Positions 11,271 through 21,640 of a DNA stretch of 64,000 nt are shown in pieces (within the stretch, counting starts at the first letter, position 1; every line of letters begins with the position of its first letter). A program made the position numbers and the translations under genes. Source of the DNA: Pseudocercospora fijiensis CIRAD86 (taxonomy: Eukaryota; Ascomycota; Dothideomycetes; Mycosphaerellales; Mycosphaerellaceae); assembly GCF_000340215.1 (NCBI RefSeq), contig NW_006921532.1, positions 1,529,337-1,593,336 of the forward strand. The letters are read 5' to 3'. The notes under the pieces are model-generated. The model saw only the letters and a program-made list of their open reading frames with translations. It did no database searches and was not told the origin of the DNA.

Positions 11271-13727
11271 CTACCGCGACAGAATGCCTTTCACTGTGCC
11301 TTCCAATTCCACGTTGCCTTTAACTGCCATCTCATTGATACCGTTTGCTCCGCTACCCTCCTGGAGCCAACGAGCAAGCATGTCGTTTGACTCTTTCGGC
11401 TTGATATCTGGCGATGCCGTGCCGATGGTGATGTGTGCTGTCTTGTTGGTGGTCTGGAACTGCTCTGTGCTGCCGTCGAGAGGCTGGAGACGGACGATGA
11501 ATGCCATACACCTGTTGTCCCAAATGAGGCGCTCGAGTCGCACGCTACACGCACCAAGCTTGGGATCTGGAATGGGGAATGCGCGCTCCTCGGTGGGTGC
11601 TGAAGCTTTTGCGTGAAGGTCCGTCAGGTGTGCCCAGGTGTCCTGGTGGTCTGCCGCGCTGGCGCGATGGATCAGGGTGACGTGAAACTCGGTCTGGAGG
11701 CGACGAGTGTTCTTGAGCTGCGTGAACATTCTGGAGACTTCTGCTGGTGCGTCGGCGAACATGGCGTTCAGGATGGCATTGACACGTGCCGCTGGCACTT
11801 GAACGGCAAAGTACTCCACCTTCTTCTCTTTTGGCTTGGGCTGATTGCCATTGGACTGCGGTCGATTACCATTGTGCTTGTTGTGTTTCTTGTCAAAGCC
11901 CTTGATTTCGTGCTTGATGTCGACTTGGTAATCGTTCAGCGCTGCATCAATTGCAAGGTCCATGTCGTCAGGGGTTGGCATGTCCTGGCCGCCGAACAGC
12001 TTCGGATATTCTGTGTACAACCGCGTGACGACCGTTTCGAGATTCTGTCTCGAGGATAGTGTAGGATCGAGATCGATGACTATATCGAAGCCGTCATCCG
12101 GAGGAGCTTCGTGATTGACTGGCTCGAATCGATGTAGGAAGCCTTCCATGATGCCAATAATTTCTTCCGGACCTTTGCTGGTGTGGATGGTTTGGTGATT
12201 GTCACCTCTCGAAAGGACTCTATCTCGCAGCGCCGTTCGGATCTGGTCGTAGTTGCTACGGTCATGTACAAAGTGCAGTGCAACGAATCTTGCATTCGGT
12301 ACTACCTTGGAGACATCGTCAATGAGCTGCTGTCGCTCACGACGCTGGTGGTTGTTGCGATCAGCGATCATGGCATTCTCTTCAGCAAGTGCGTTGCAGC
12401 ATGCGGCCGCGAAAGCCTGAGGCTTTCCACGCTTAACAGTGATGTTATCGTTCTGGATGTGGCCCCATCCAAACAGCTTGACCAGACCAAGCGCTACAGT
12501 TGTCTTGCCGCAGCCAATGGTGGCAACCGGCACCAGGATCACATCCTTTGTGACTTCGTCGCTTGAGACTTCACCTTCCGCTGCCTCCGCTCGAATGATA
12601 TCCGCACCGGTAAGGCCACGAGATTTGAGGAAATCGTCACGCATCTTGATAATGCCATGATTGTTGTTGTAGGCTTTCGCAAGCTCTTTATTTGCGTGCA
12701 GTTGGCGTCGCGCGAAGAGGAGATAGTCCTCGGTGATCTTCTTGTGCTTCTTGTATTTTGGAGGTCGACCGGCGATGACAGCCTTGGTGCACTCGCGCCA
12801 TTGACGATACATCAGGTAAGGCTCTTCAAACTTGTACTTGAAGAACCAGTCATGCCACGCATTGGTATTCGCTTTCGATTGGCATCGAATGACGAAGCCC
12901 TCTGTGTCGCGGCCGTCAAAGTTGCCGGTCTCGGCGACTTGCTCCAAGAAGTGATGGACGTCGTTGATATCATGCTTGATGAGATAGGTGGTCTTCTTGA
13001 AGCCCCACTCATCGGCGAAGCGGTCGACCAGGTGATGAGGGTAGGTTGCGAATTCGGGAAGATTCAGGTTGATTCCATGGAGATAGAGACCGGCTGCGTC
13101 GGGAGTGTATTCGAGCACGTGCTCCTCGAAGGCGTCGTCGCACAGCTCGGCCACGGCAGTCGCGTTCATCTGTCGAAGTGTGATGGCGAGGTCGTGCTTG
13201 GTCTTTCCCACGCGTGCAAGATGCCGCTCAACCCAGCGCTCACCAGCTGCAGCATGACTGGTTTCGACGTCAGCGCGGGCCCCGGTGGAATGCTTGCTGC
13301 AGACAAGAAGCGCTCCGTCTTCGAGGCCCGCCAGGAAGATGATGCACCCGTTCTCCTTGACGCTGAGCTCATAGGGACCGCGGGTGTTGGCTTCGACGTT
13401 CGGCCATTCGGTTTCGCGCGTCTCGCCGTGGTTGAAGAACTTGTCGTAGCCTCGGACCGCGATCTCCGGCGTGCCTTTTCGGGTGGTGGTGGTGAAGAGG
13501 CCTCGGGCGTAGGTTGGCAGATGGGGCTTCTTGTAGTCCCAGTCGTGCATTTTCCACGAGTCGACGGTGATGTCGGTGCCGTCGACGGCGAAGGTGCTCT
13601 TCTTGCAGGAGAAGCCGGCTTTGCCTTTGCTTCGACCCTTGTTTGCCTCCAATGCGCGGAGCATTTCGGCCACTTCATGCGAGTCTTGCGCCTTGTATGG
13701 CGCGCCTTCATACAGCGACGCCATCAT
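11271..13727 (-). CDS. TRL1: Fungal tRNA ligase (ligase-kinase-cyclic phosphodiesterase)
   Basis: An intronless frame of 818 residues. It joins tRNA halves after intron removal and, in yeasts and moulds, HAC1-type mRNA in the unfolded protein response. All three activities are visible. The N-terminal ligase has the nucleotidyl-transferase motif SVKENG (acceptor Lys about 124). The polynucleotide kinase has the P-loop GCGKTT (about 405-410). The C-terminal 2H phosphodiesterase has HVTL (about 682) and HITIGT (about 765). Length matches yeast Trl1 (827). The open frame extends upstream through a run of Ser-Thr-His triplets, but its first codon is GTG, so the ATG pair at 13727/13724 is the first usable start. 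The upstream triplets are better read as 5' leader. It is convergent with the uncertain gene at 10239. Confidence 0.95.
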   Translation of the reverse strand: MMASLYEGAPYKAQDSHEVAEMLRALEANKGRSKGKAGFSCKKSTFAVDGTDITVDSWKMHDWDYKKPHLPTYARGLFTTTTRKGTPEIAVRGYDKFFNHGETRETEWPNVEANTRGPYELSVKENGCIIFLAGLEDGALLVCSKHSTGARADVETSHAAAGERWVERHLARVGKTKHDLAITLRQMNATAVAELCDDAFEEHVLEYTPDAAGLYLHGINLNLPEFATYPHHLVDRFADEWGFKKTTYLIKHDINDVHHFLEQVAETGNFDGRDTEGFVIRCQSKANTNAWHDWFFKYKFEEPYLMYRQWRECTKAVIAGRPPKYKKHKKITEDYLLFARRQLHANKELAKAYNNNHGIIKMRDDFLKSRGLTGADIIRAEAAEGEVSSDEVTKDVILVPVATIGCGKTTVALGLVKLFGWGHIQNDNITVKRGKPQAFAAACCNALAEENAMIADRNNHQRRERQQLIDDVSKVVPNARFVALHFVHDRSNYDQIRTALRDRVLSRGDNHQTIHTSKGPEEIIGIMEGFLHRFEPVNHEAPPDDGFDIVIDLDPTLSSRQNLETVVTRLYTEYPKLFGGQDMPTPDDMDLAIDAALNDYQVDIKHEIKGFDKKHNKHNGNRPQSNGNQPKPKEKKVEYFAVQVPAARVNAILNAMFADAPAEVSRMFTQLKNTRRLQTEFHVTLIHRASAADHQDTWAHLTDLHAKASAPTEERAFPIPDPKLGACSVRLERLIWDNRCMAFIVRLQPLDGSTEQFQTTNKTAHITIGTASPDIKPKESNDMLARWLQEGSGANGINEMAVKGNVELEGTVKGILSR

Positions 13728-13760
13728 GGTGGAGGAGAGTCCAGTGCTTTCGAGTGCTGT

Positions 13761-13793
13761 GCTGTGTGTGCTGTGTGTGCTGTGTGTGCTGTG
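13761..13793. repeat. GCTGTGTGT tandem array in TRL1 leader
   Basis: About 3.5 tandem copies of a 9-bp unit just upstream of the TRL1 start. Because the unit is a multiple of three, the reading frame through it stays open, as Ser-Thr-His triplets. Confidence 0.8.
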
Positions 13794-13880
13794 CTTTTCT
13801 CGTCCTTGTTTTGGATCGGCAAGAGGCGCCCCGCGCAATTGCCTTGCCTTACCTTGACTCACGTTCCCAAATAGACACCG

Positions 13881-13905
13881 CTGCGCCTGCGCCTGCGCCT
13901 GCGCC
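13881..13905. repeat. CTGCGC hexamer array
   Basis: Four tandem copies of a GC-rich hexamer upstream of TRL1. Confidence 0.8.
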
Positions 13906-14230
13906 TTCCTGAAATCACCGCCAGAATAATAATGTTGGAAGGCTCGAAGGTGGAAGGTGGAAGTTGCACCGCCTCAGTGTGTGGCTGAGACTACTAAACC
14001 GCCTTCCGTCAAATTTTGATGGCAGCAAAGCAATTGCCTTTGTCAGAGGCCGTGGTACTACCGCCAGGCACACCGCTGACCTTTGACACCTTGAAGCCGG
14101 TAGAAGACATACAATGATGTGGTGTTGCTGCCCTCCGATGATAGCTGGGCAACCTTCCTCGCAGATATGGCCTCAGAGTCACCACTGCATCCGACCACGA
14201 CATTTGCAGACAACGGCTAAAAATGAACGA

Positions 14231-15979
14231 TCACACTGACAGATTGTCTATCCGCTCCTCCACGTGCTCCTCGTAGCCGACCTTGCCCAATTTCCGCTCG
14301 CACTCTTCGAACCCACCGACGTGCGCTTGTGCACCATCGAACACTTCCGCGATTTCTTCCAACGAGTATCCTCGAGTTTCCGGGAAGACGAAGTATGTGA
14401 TTCCGAGGAATACCACCAGAAAGCAACAAAACACGATGTAATATTTCCATCCCTAAAGGCAGCACATGCCAGCGTCAGCACATGCATCAAATCTTGCATA
14501 TCGCCTCGAAGAAGTGCTTAGCCTTGGCGGTACTCACAATGTTCTCAAGGCCGATCGGGTTGACGAATGCTGCTATTACGAGCGAGCAATAAATCGACAG
14601 CAGCTCGCAAGTTAAGCCTTTGGATCTGCAATTCATCAGCTCTGAGCAGAAGCATGCCAGCAGTCCGCACATACCTGATGGAAAAGGGAAAGATCTCTGT
14701 GGGATACGACATCAGCAGTGGCGTGTAGCTGACATCGTAGCCGAGATAGAACAGGAAGAGCATCACTATCACAACAATGCCAGCTGACTGAGAGCCCGTG
14801 TCGTTGTTCACCGCCGAGCAAGCCGTCCAGATGATGTATGAGATCAGCATTACAACGCCGCTGAAATTGAACAAGAACCTTCGACCCAGACGATCTACCA
14901 AAAAGGCTGCAGACAGCGCCACTGCGAAGTTAAAGACTTGAAGCAGGCCATTGATGAGTGTTTGTATGAAGGGATCCGTAATCCCAACAGTGTCCAGTAC
15001 CAGCGTCAGATAATAGGAAACGACTCCGATCCCATTCCACTGGGCCATGGATCCAAGAGCTACAGCGATGAAGAGTCGTTTGCGATTTCCCGGCGTGGCG
15101 ATTAGAGTGCCCCAACCCGTTGCTTTCGCCTGCTGCTCCAACTTGATGGTCTCGACTATCTCGCTCATCTCACGTCTGACCAGTGGGCTTCCCGTATCGC
15201 CGCCAGCGTGGTATTTCGCGAGAATAGCCACCGCCTCTTGATTGCGATCCTTTGAGATGAGCCAGCGCGGCGACTCGGGTAGCCAGTAGAAGAAAGCAAG
15301 CTGTACGCTTGGGTATCCGGCTTGCAAAATGGTCTACGAAAAGCGAAGGATACAAGGTCAGCACATGTCTCGGACACGAACCCATTAGACTTACTGGGAT
15401 GCGCCACGCCCACGTCGAGGCGTAGTCTTGCGTGCCAAAAGTGGTCCAGGAAGCTAAGATGGCGCCGAGGTAGTACAGTGTCCAGTATGCGGAAGTGTAT
15501 TTGCCACGGTGAGTCGGATAAGACAATTCTGCGAGCAGCAACGGGCTAGGCTGTGCTGCAAACATGCCAGCCGCTCCGACTACGAGCCTGGACACAACAA
15601 ACTGGGCTAGAGTTGTAGAGGTCGCTTGAATGATGGTCGCGACTATGACTCCGAATATTCCCGTCAAGAGGACTGCTTTGCGCCCGAATCGGTCAGCCAT
15701 TGTCCCGACAATGGGTAATGCCAGCACGGATCCAATGGACTGCGCGGCATTGACCAATCCTAGGAGCGCTCCAGATGGTTTGCCGAAGTATTCTTTCCAT
15801 TGTGGCAGAGACTGAAGACCATTCATGAGAGATCCATCGTAGCCTGCAACACTGGATGAGAGCAAGGGTACAAGCAAGATCAAATTCAATTTCAACAAAT
15901 GTGGCTTCTGAAACCAGTAAAGTCCATCTTGAGGCAGCACTTCTGCAAGTGCTCTTCCCACAATCTTTTCGTCCTTCAT
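14231..15979 (-). CDS. MFS sugar transporter (hexose/lactose-permease type)
   Basis: Four exons on the minus strand, 15979..15395, 15333..14675, 14625..14538 and 14452..14231, give 517 residues. Introns are 61, 49 and 85 bp, all GT-AG. The sugar-porter signatures are present and in order: DRFGRKAVLL after TM2, PESPRWL in the central loop, DRLGRRFLF after TM8, and PETRGYSLEEI after TM12. Twelve hydrophobic segments are expected. It should move a sugar or polyol by proton symport at the plasma membrane. It is followed on the same strand by the polyol dehydrogenase at 16420, which suggests a shared sugar substrate. The actual substrate cannot be read from sequence. Confidence 0.88.
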
Positions 15980-16419
15980 GATAGATGTCTGTCTGCTGTA
16001 CTGTCACGAAAGTGGCAGATCATTCACCGACAGGTCGAGGGATGTCTGCTACATGTACCCTTATGAAATCAAGCGAGAATCGAGATGCAGTGGGCAAATC
16101 ATTAAACTACCACAGTTGCCGTTGTCTTTCTGGCGCGAAACGACCCCAACCCGGCTCTGCGGCAATTTCTCGGATGGTACATACTTTTCTGGAGAACCAC
16201 GCGATTGTCCCCAGCATGATGCGGAGGCATGAAGCATGGGGCTCCACATCACGCTATTCGAGGGCGACTGTCGACCTGCAGACGGAATGCCGGTTTCGGA
16301 GATTCCTGAACTGTTGCTATTCCATTCAGGGGATTGGATGAATAGTGATGATGAAGGGCTGAGACAACTTTGCCAGAATAAAGTGGCTTCATGTGACAGT
16401 TGATGAGTTCGACACTCAA
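15980..16419. promoter_or_regulatory. Upstream region of the sugar transporter
   Basis: 440 bp between the transporter start (minus strand) and the 3' end of the dehydrogenase. It must hold the transporter promoter. No further gene is recognised. Confidence 0.4.
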
Positions 16420-17582
16420 TTACTCAACACCAGCTATCATCACCTTGAAGACATCTGGCTTGGCTGCTTTGACCAACTCGAATGCATCCTCGGCCTCCTC
16501 AAACTTGAAGCGATTCGTGATCAGTCGCTTTGCGTCCACCTTACCAGAAGCCACCAGATCGACGGCTTGCGGGTAGCACCCTGTTGTGTACCGAATGGAC
16601 CCTTTGATGTTTAAAGCTCTTATGCAAGCCGTGGTGATTGGAAACACAACGTTCTCCTTACCCATACCTGCTTGAACGTAGGTGCCTCCCTTTTTACACA
16701 CGAACACGCCTGTTTGGATGCATGGCTCGGCTCCGGTACACTCTAGTACAACATCTGGCCCTTCTCCCAGATCGAATTCTTTCTTGATCAATGCCGCAAC
16801 TTTTTCTTGATGCTCCACTGGATCTGCACCTGCATCCGGTCTGGGCGGCAGGTAAACACCATCAGCGCCAAAGCTTTTCGCGAAATCCAGCCGGCTCTGA
16901 ACGACATCGATCCCAATGACTTTCTTCGCGCCCCAAGCTTTTGCTACTGCCTGACACATGACTCCAATCGGCCCACATCCCATGACGAGCACTGTTTGTC
17001 CCGCTCGCACATCGCCCACTTTACAAATCTGTACTCCCACAGCCGTCGGCTCGACGAGCGCCCCTTCCTCCATACTCATATGCTCCGGAATGGGATAGAC
17101 GTAGTCCGAAGCGACGAGGTAGTACTTGGCAAGCGTCCCATCCCAAGGCGGTGTCGCAGCAAATACGGTATCCGGACACAAATTGTATGCGCCCTCTCGA
17201 CAGTAATTGCAGTGCCTACATGGCACCCCAGGTTCTATCGCCACTCGATCTCCCACTTTGACATTCTTGACCGCGCTTCCGATCTCGACTACCGTACCGG
17301 ACGACTCATGACCGAGAATGATTGGACTTGTGAGCACGAAATCTCCTATTCGTCCTCTTTGCCAATAGTGAACCTGGCGAATCGGGTTAGCTTGGTATTT
17401 GGATTTGTATATGTATAGAGGCTTCGAACATCAGAACCGCAAATTCCTGTTTGATGGATATGGACGCGCACATCGAAGGGATCTCTTAGTTTCGGAATCG
17501 GTCGATTTTCGAATAATACGTCTTTTACTGCTCGTAGCACAAATGAGGGATTTTTCTCGTTTTCTGTGATTGTGGTGGTCAT
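16420..17582 (-). CDS. Zinc polyol dehydrogenase (xylitol/sorbitol type)
   Basis: Exons 17582..17430 and 17373..16420, with a 56-bp intron (GTTCGA...CGCCAG), give 368 residues, the normal size of medium-chain xylitol or sorbitol dehydrogenases. Catalytic zinc ligands are seen in GICGSD (Cys48) and GHESSG (His73, Glu74). The structural-zinc set is Cys103, 106, 109 and 117 (PCRHCNYCREGAYNLC). The nucleotide fold shows VMGCGPIGV, followed by an acidic GIDVV that points to NAD. The splice is confirmed by the conserved join GSD-VHYWQRGRIG. It oxidises a polyol to a ketose, for example xylitol to D-xylulose. The family also contains L-arabinitol and erythritol dehydrogenases, so the substrate is open. 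ATG 17582 is chosen because the frame upstream starts only at GTG. Confidence 0.9.
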
Positions 17583-18180
17583 GGCTTGGGGATGGGAGTA
17601 CCTCGCAAGCAAATCACTGAGATGTTTCAAATGAAGCAGACGACAGGAGTTGAAAGGGACCACCTGACTGGATGCTCATACTAACACAGCCTTTGCCATC
17701 TGTCGGCAGGGCAGGTCCACACCTGATGTCCATGGAGCCTGAGAGCTTGTTCGCCAGACCTTCCTCCGGCTCGAGTCATTCACTTCAAACGCCGACGTTG
17801 ATCCATCCGACGAACCTTCACTTCCAAGAACGAAGTGGTAAACACTGACAAAAAACCTTTCCGCAAGCTGGAAGTCGTACTCTCAACATTATATCTTCTT
17901 TATTATCCATCATGGTCCATTGCACTTCATCGACAACCTTCAAAGCATTTGCCGAAGCTACATACATACAGTATGCAGCACTGCGGCGTCTGTCACCCTT
18001 GTTCCCCACTGGCTAGGGTAGCTGTCGGTCGACTGTCCCTGCACTGCATCCCTTTGAAGGCCAGACCGGAGATTCTTGGCGAACTAGTCCCACTAATGGT
18101 TCCACTTTCTATGTTAATTTTGGTGGTGCGGCGAACGCCGATTAGGCCTTCCTTTATAGCCGACCTCGCTCCGGACAGGG
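17583..18180. other. Dehydrogenase upstream region and transposon flank
   Basis: About 600 bp between the dehydrogenase start and the RIP-altered DNA. Base composition is normal, with CpA still frequent. It contains the dehydrogenase promoter. No gene is seen. Confidence 0.45.
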
Positions 18181-18365
18181 TGTCGATTAGGGTTAGCAAG
18201 GAGGGTGGTTTATAGGCCGCCGCACCCTTAGAGATTGACTTTGCTAGTTAAACCTAAGCAAGTAAAGGAATACAATGCCGCTAAGCACACTAAAGCGAGA
18301 GGTTTGTAGACTATAGACCTATAGAATGTAGATACTAACTCATATAATAGCTACGTACGCACTTC

Positions 18366-18856
18366 CGCACTAGGGAAGAGTCTCGTTAGCGCCGCAGGCT
18401 CCGCTCGAAGGGTATTAAATTAAGCGTAGAAGAGGTACGGCAGCTCGTACTACTACGAAGTCTATTAAAGTAGCGATTGTCGACTGCTAGTAACTAGTCT
18501 AAGGCAATTCTTAAGCGCCTTAATAAGGTAGAAGCGTAGGTAAAGGACTTAAGGGTGGATTTGAACGTATAGCAGTAGTAGCAAGCGTAGGCCGCACGTA
18601 AGGAGGTTAAGAGCGTAGAAGGCTCTTAAAGTAAGGAAGAGGTTATTAGAGCCTCCGAGTTTAATCAGTTAAAGGCTAATCTAGTAGATTTAACGACGGA
18701 AGTAAAGGCAATAAAGGCGTTGTTGTTGTCGTTGTTCTAGGCTTAGTAGAAGGCCTTTAAACCGGCGTTGCAATAGCTAAAGTACTCGTAGAAGTTGAGT
18801 ATAGTTTATTAGCAAATATAGGCCTTTAAGCCTGTCGATAGCTCCTTATATCCTTA
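18366..18856 (+). pseudogene. Decayed coiled-coil protein frame of the transposon
   Basis: One plus-strand frame runs across this stretch without a shift. Its stops (about sixteen) are only TAG or TAA, as expected from CAG/CAA codons hit by C-to-T change. The surviving residues are rich in Leu, Lys, Glu and Gln-derived stops, with heptad-like spacing (for example SVEEVRQLVLLRSLLK and SEFNQLKANLVDL), implying a coiled coil. It lies downstream of, and converges with, the transposase frame. Its role is unknown: an accessory protein of the element or a captured gene fragment. Confidence 0.5.
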
Positions 18857-19549
18857 ACGTTATACTAGTCGTAGAAACACACCTTACAAAGGTTGTATTC
18901 CGGTCCGCAAACAAGGCAGGTTTTAGTAGCATTAAACGCTCGAGATCTACCCTTCTTAAGAGGCTACTATTTAAGCTTCTAAGCCGTACGAGTAAGACGG
19001 CATAACTAGCACCTCTTAGGGCTAACAAGCGTACGTTTCTTAGTGTATAGATAGCTATTATTAAGGCGAGGCACCTTAGCAGGTAGATCGTCGTCTTTCT
19101 TAAACTAATAGCGCCGTAGCTTCGGTAAGCCCGCGTTATAATTAACGTATGTATATCCGCCTATAAAGCGACCTCTATACTATAGCAAAGTAGACCTTAA
19201 CTCGATAGCGGCTCTTAGTTCTGCGTCTCGGATAGGACCTAATATAGCCGCTCCTTGTTAGACTAAATTCTACGCGAGTCTTATACGGAAGTCGCGTTGC
19301 TAAGTAAGTACTAGATCCCTCACATTCTTAGCTATTGCGGCGTTGCGGCAAAGGAGATAGGAGTTAATAACAGCCGCGTCTAAGAGGAAGTAGAATAGCG
19401 AGTACTACGGCTTAAAGGCCTTATGCTAAGTACTACAATAGTACCTAAGCTAGTCGTAGATATCTACACCGCCTATATAGTCGTTATAGAAAGCGGCGTA
19501 TTTAGGTATATATTTGGCTTCTTTGCCTTCTTGCTAGTAGGGGCGTACG

Positions 19550-21190
19550 TAGGTGCGAATATAGCTATTAGTGTCTCTCGGCTTCCGTCGTTCCCTTAGT
19601 TCTCGGTCTACTAGCTAGTATCCGGTAGTTAGCATTTGAACCAGATTTCTGTCCTGCCAAAGAGGGGCAGCTACGTTATAAATTGCCCGGCAAAGCTGTA
19701 TATCGAATAGGAAACGCGTCGACTTACGATGTAACTTAATAGTCTTACTAGAGGGTATAGAAAACTCGGCGCCTGCCTATAGCTAACTCTTAGAGCCTAT
19801 ACGTACCGTACTAGTCGCAGCAATACTATAATGCCGCAGTATCGCAAAGAGAGGTATGTTATTAAATAGATTGTCTAAGTATATATAGTAGAACCGGCGT
19901 TAGAAGGGCAATTGTAGCAAGAGAGATAGTACTACCTTATAAAGCCTCGATAACTGAGACTTTAGGTTAATAGACTGCGCTATAAGTAGCTCGGAGGTAC
20001 CCGCTAGTGCATTCGCGTAGAGATTGGCGTACTTATAAAAGCTCGGCGGTAGGTTAACCTTCTTATCTATACTAACATTCTTCGCCCTTCTACGCCGTAA
20101 TCCACTATTATCGCTATTAGATCTTCTAGTACGACGGTTGCGCTGACTCCGCTGCTTTTTTTAAGTCTTAGAGAGCTCTTTATAGACGAAAACTAGTCCT
20201 TCGAAGTTATTAGGCACCCTTACCTTCTCGAACCCCTATTTCTTAGTTAGGCTTAAGAATAGCTAGTTTACAATAAAGCTAGTATAATATACTGCTAGTA
20301 TATAGAAGCCAATCGGATACGGCTTGCCCTTTATCATTATTATATAGTAAGAGCGTCTAGTAAAACGTACGAGGACTTTATCGAGGCTAACGTTAGTTCT
20401 AGGTACGTAGATCTTCGCGATTTAGCTCCTTAGCTTGTTAGCTAACTACTGAACCTATATCTACGGCGGGTTGCCCTTATTCGACTCGACCGGCTCGCTA
20501 TACTATAAACAACTCTTTAACTGCTTAAACCTTCGATCGGATATATTCTTAGTAATAGAATGCGAAGGCTAGTATCTATTAGTCCGCTAGAAGTCCGATT
20601 TGTCGCTTATTTAGATAGCGGACATATAAACGATGATTCTAATAAAGATCCGCATCTCGTATAGGTACGTCTTCTTCTACTTCGCGCCTAATACTACGGT
20701 CTTAATAACGCCGCTGCTATTTATCTTCTTAAAGCGTAGATCTCGCGTATACTCGTTAGTATAGCTTGCTAACTTCTTATAGACCTCGTTAGTCTACAAC
20801 TGCTAGAAATAGCGTATAGGTATATCGAATACGTCCTTAGAAGTTAGCTTCTCGAAGGCCTTGCTACTATAATCTACGCCTTCGAAGAACACCTTATTCG
20901 GTAGCAATAATACCTCCGGCAAGCAGTAAGGCCCTTCTAAAGGCGTGTATCTTACACTATCTATAAACCTCGACTAATTAGGTGCCTAAGTAAGGCTACT
21001 AACGTCCAATTTAGTCTCCTATATCGATATACTATTAATAACCTCTCTAGTAACTAGCGGCTTATCGTCTCGTCTATTCGGCTCGTATTTTACACTATAA
21101 GCGGCCCTAATCTTCTTACAACCTGCGACTATCTCCTACGACTTAATCTCGTCTATTTCCTCTTCCGGTTCTACGCTAAGCGTACCTATA
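19550..21190 (-). pseudogene. RIP-killed piggyBac-like transposase
   Basis: A single minus-strand frame of over 1.6 kb has about twenty in-frame stops, all TAG or TAA and none TGA, and no frameshift that I could find. Family landmarks remain in order: SITKNISDRRFKQLK (near 20,560), NVSLDKVLVRFTRRS (near 20,380), IKGKPYPIGF (near 20,320), YYIYLDNLF (near 19,880, the conserved Asp-Asn segment) and MLTTGYQ (near 19,630). These match the order of motifs in DDE_Tnp_1_7 transposases. The protein is non-functional. The C-terminal end of the gene beyond about 19,550 is unclear. Confidence 0.78.
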
Positions 21191-21640
21191 TCGTATACCG
21201 CATCGTTATTAATATTAGACTAGTGTCTATCGTCCTCGTCGAATACGGCGGCATTAGAATACTAAGAAGAAGCTATTATTACATAAAAGAGCTAGGAATA
21301 GGCTTCGAGCCTTAAAAGTTAATCGCACCGCTAGCGAGTTAGAAACAGGCCGAATACGGCGGCAGAACAAGAGGCGGAAGAGTGGACATACACTATCCTA
21401 AAAGCGTACCCTGTAAGCGACTATTTACTATACTATCTACAGCGTAGTGCGGTCCGGGTACCCTTGCTATACAGGGGACGCTGCATGAACGCTCTTGTTC
21501 GTCCAGTTTTCAAAGGGCAGGCACAAGCTCGAAAGAATTGCGTACAGCGAATCTACCATTTACACAACGATCTGGTAGTTGGCCTCCCTCAGTTCTAGAA
21601 ACCCTTCAACTCAGTCCCATATCTCCATCAACCTACCACA

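Larger units (their letters stand above)
13728..14230. promoter_or_regulatory. TRL1 upstream region with tandem repeats
   Basis: This gap is the 5' side of TRL1 and the 3' side of the sugar transporter, both on the minus strand. It holds two tandem repeats: a GCTGTGTGT nonamer array at about 13761-13793 and a CTGCGC hexamer array at about 13881-13905. No gene is seen. Core promoter elements could not be assigned. Confidence 0.4.
18180..21476. mobile_element. RIP-degraded piggyBac-type DNA transposon
   Basis: About 3.3 kb with no intact frame on either strand. CpA/TpG are scarce, TpA is abundant and CpG is retained, which is the signature of C-to-T change at CpA by repeat-induced point mutation. 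The minus strand carries one uninterrupted but stop-riddled frame recognisable as a piggyBac-family (DDE_Tnp_1_7) transposase. The plus strand carries a second decayed frame at the left. Ends are approximate, set by the change in dinucleotide composition. Convincing terminal repeats or a TTAA duplication were not established. Confidence 0.82.

Noticed and set aside
12657..13874. 405-codon plus-strand open frame
   Set aside because: Antisense to TRL1, whose catalytic motifs are unambiguous.
18037..21476. Possible terminal inverted repeat: CCCTGCACTGCA at 18037 versus reverse complement CCCTGTATAGCA at 21465-21476
   Set aside because: Only 9 of 12 positions match, no TTAA duplication flanks it, and 18037-18180 lacks the RIP signature.
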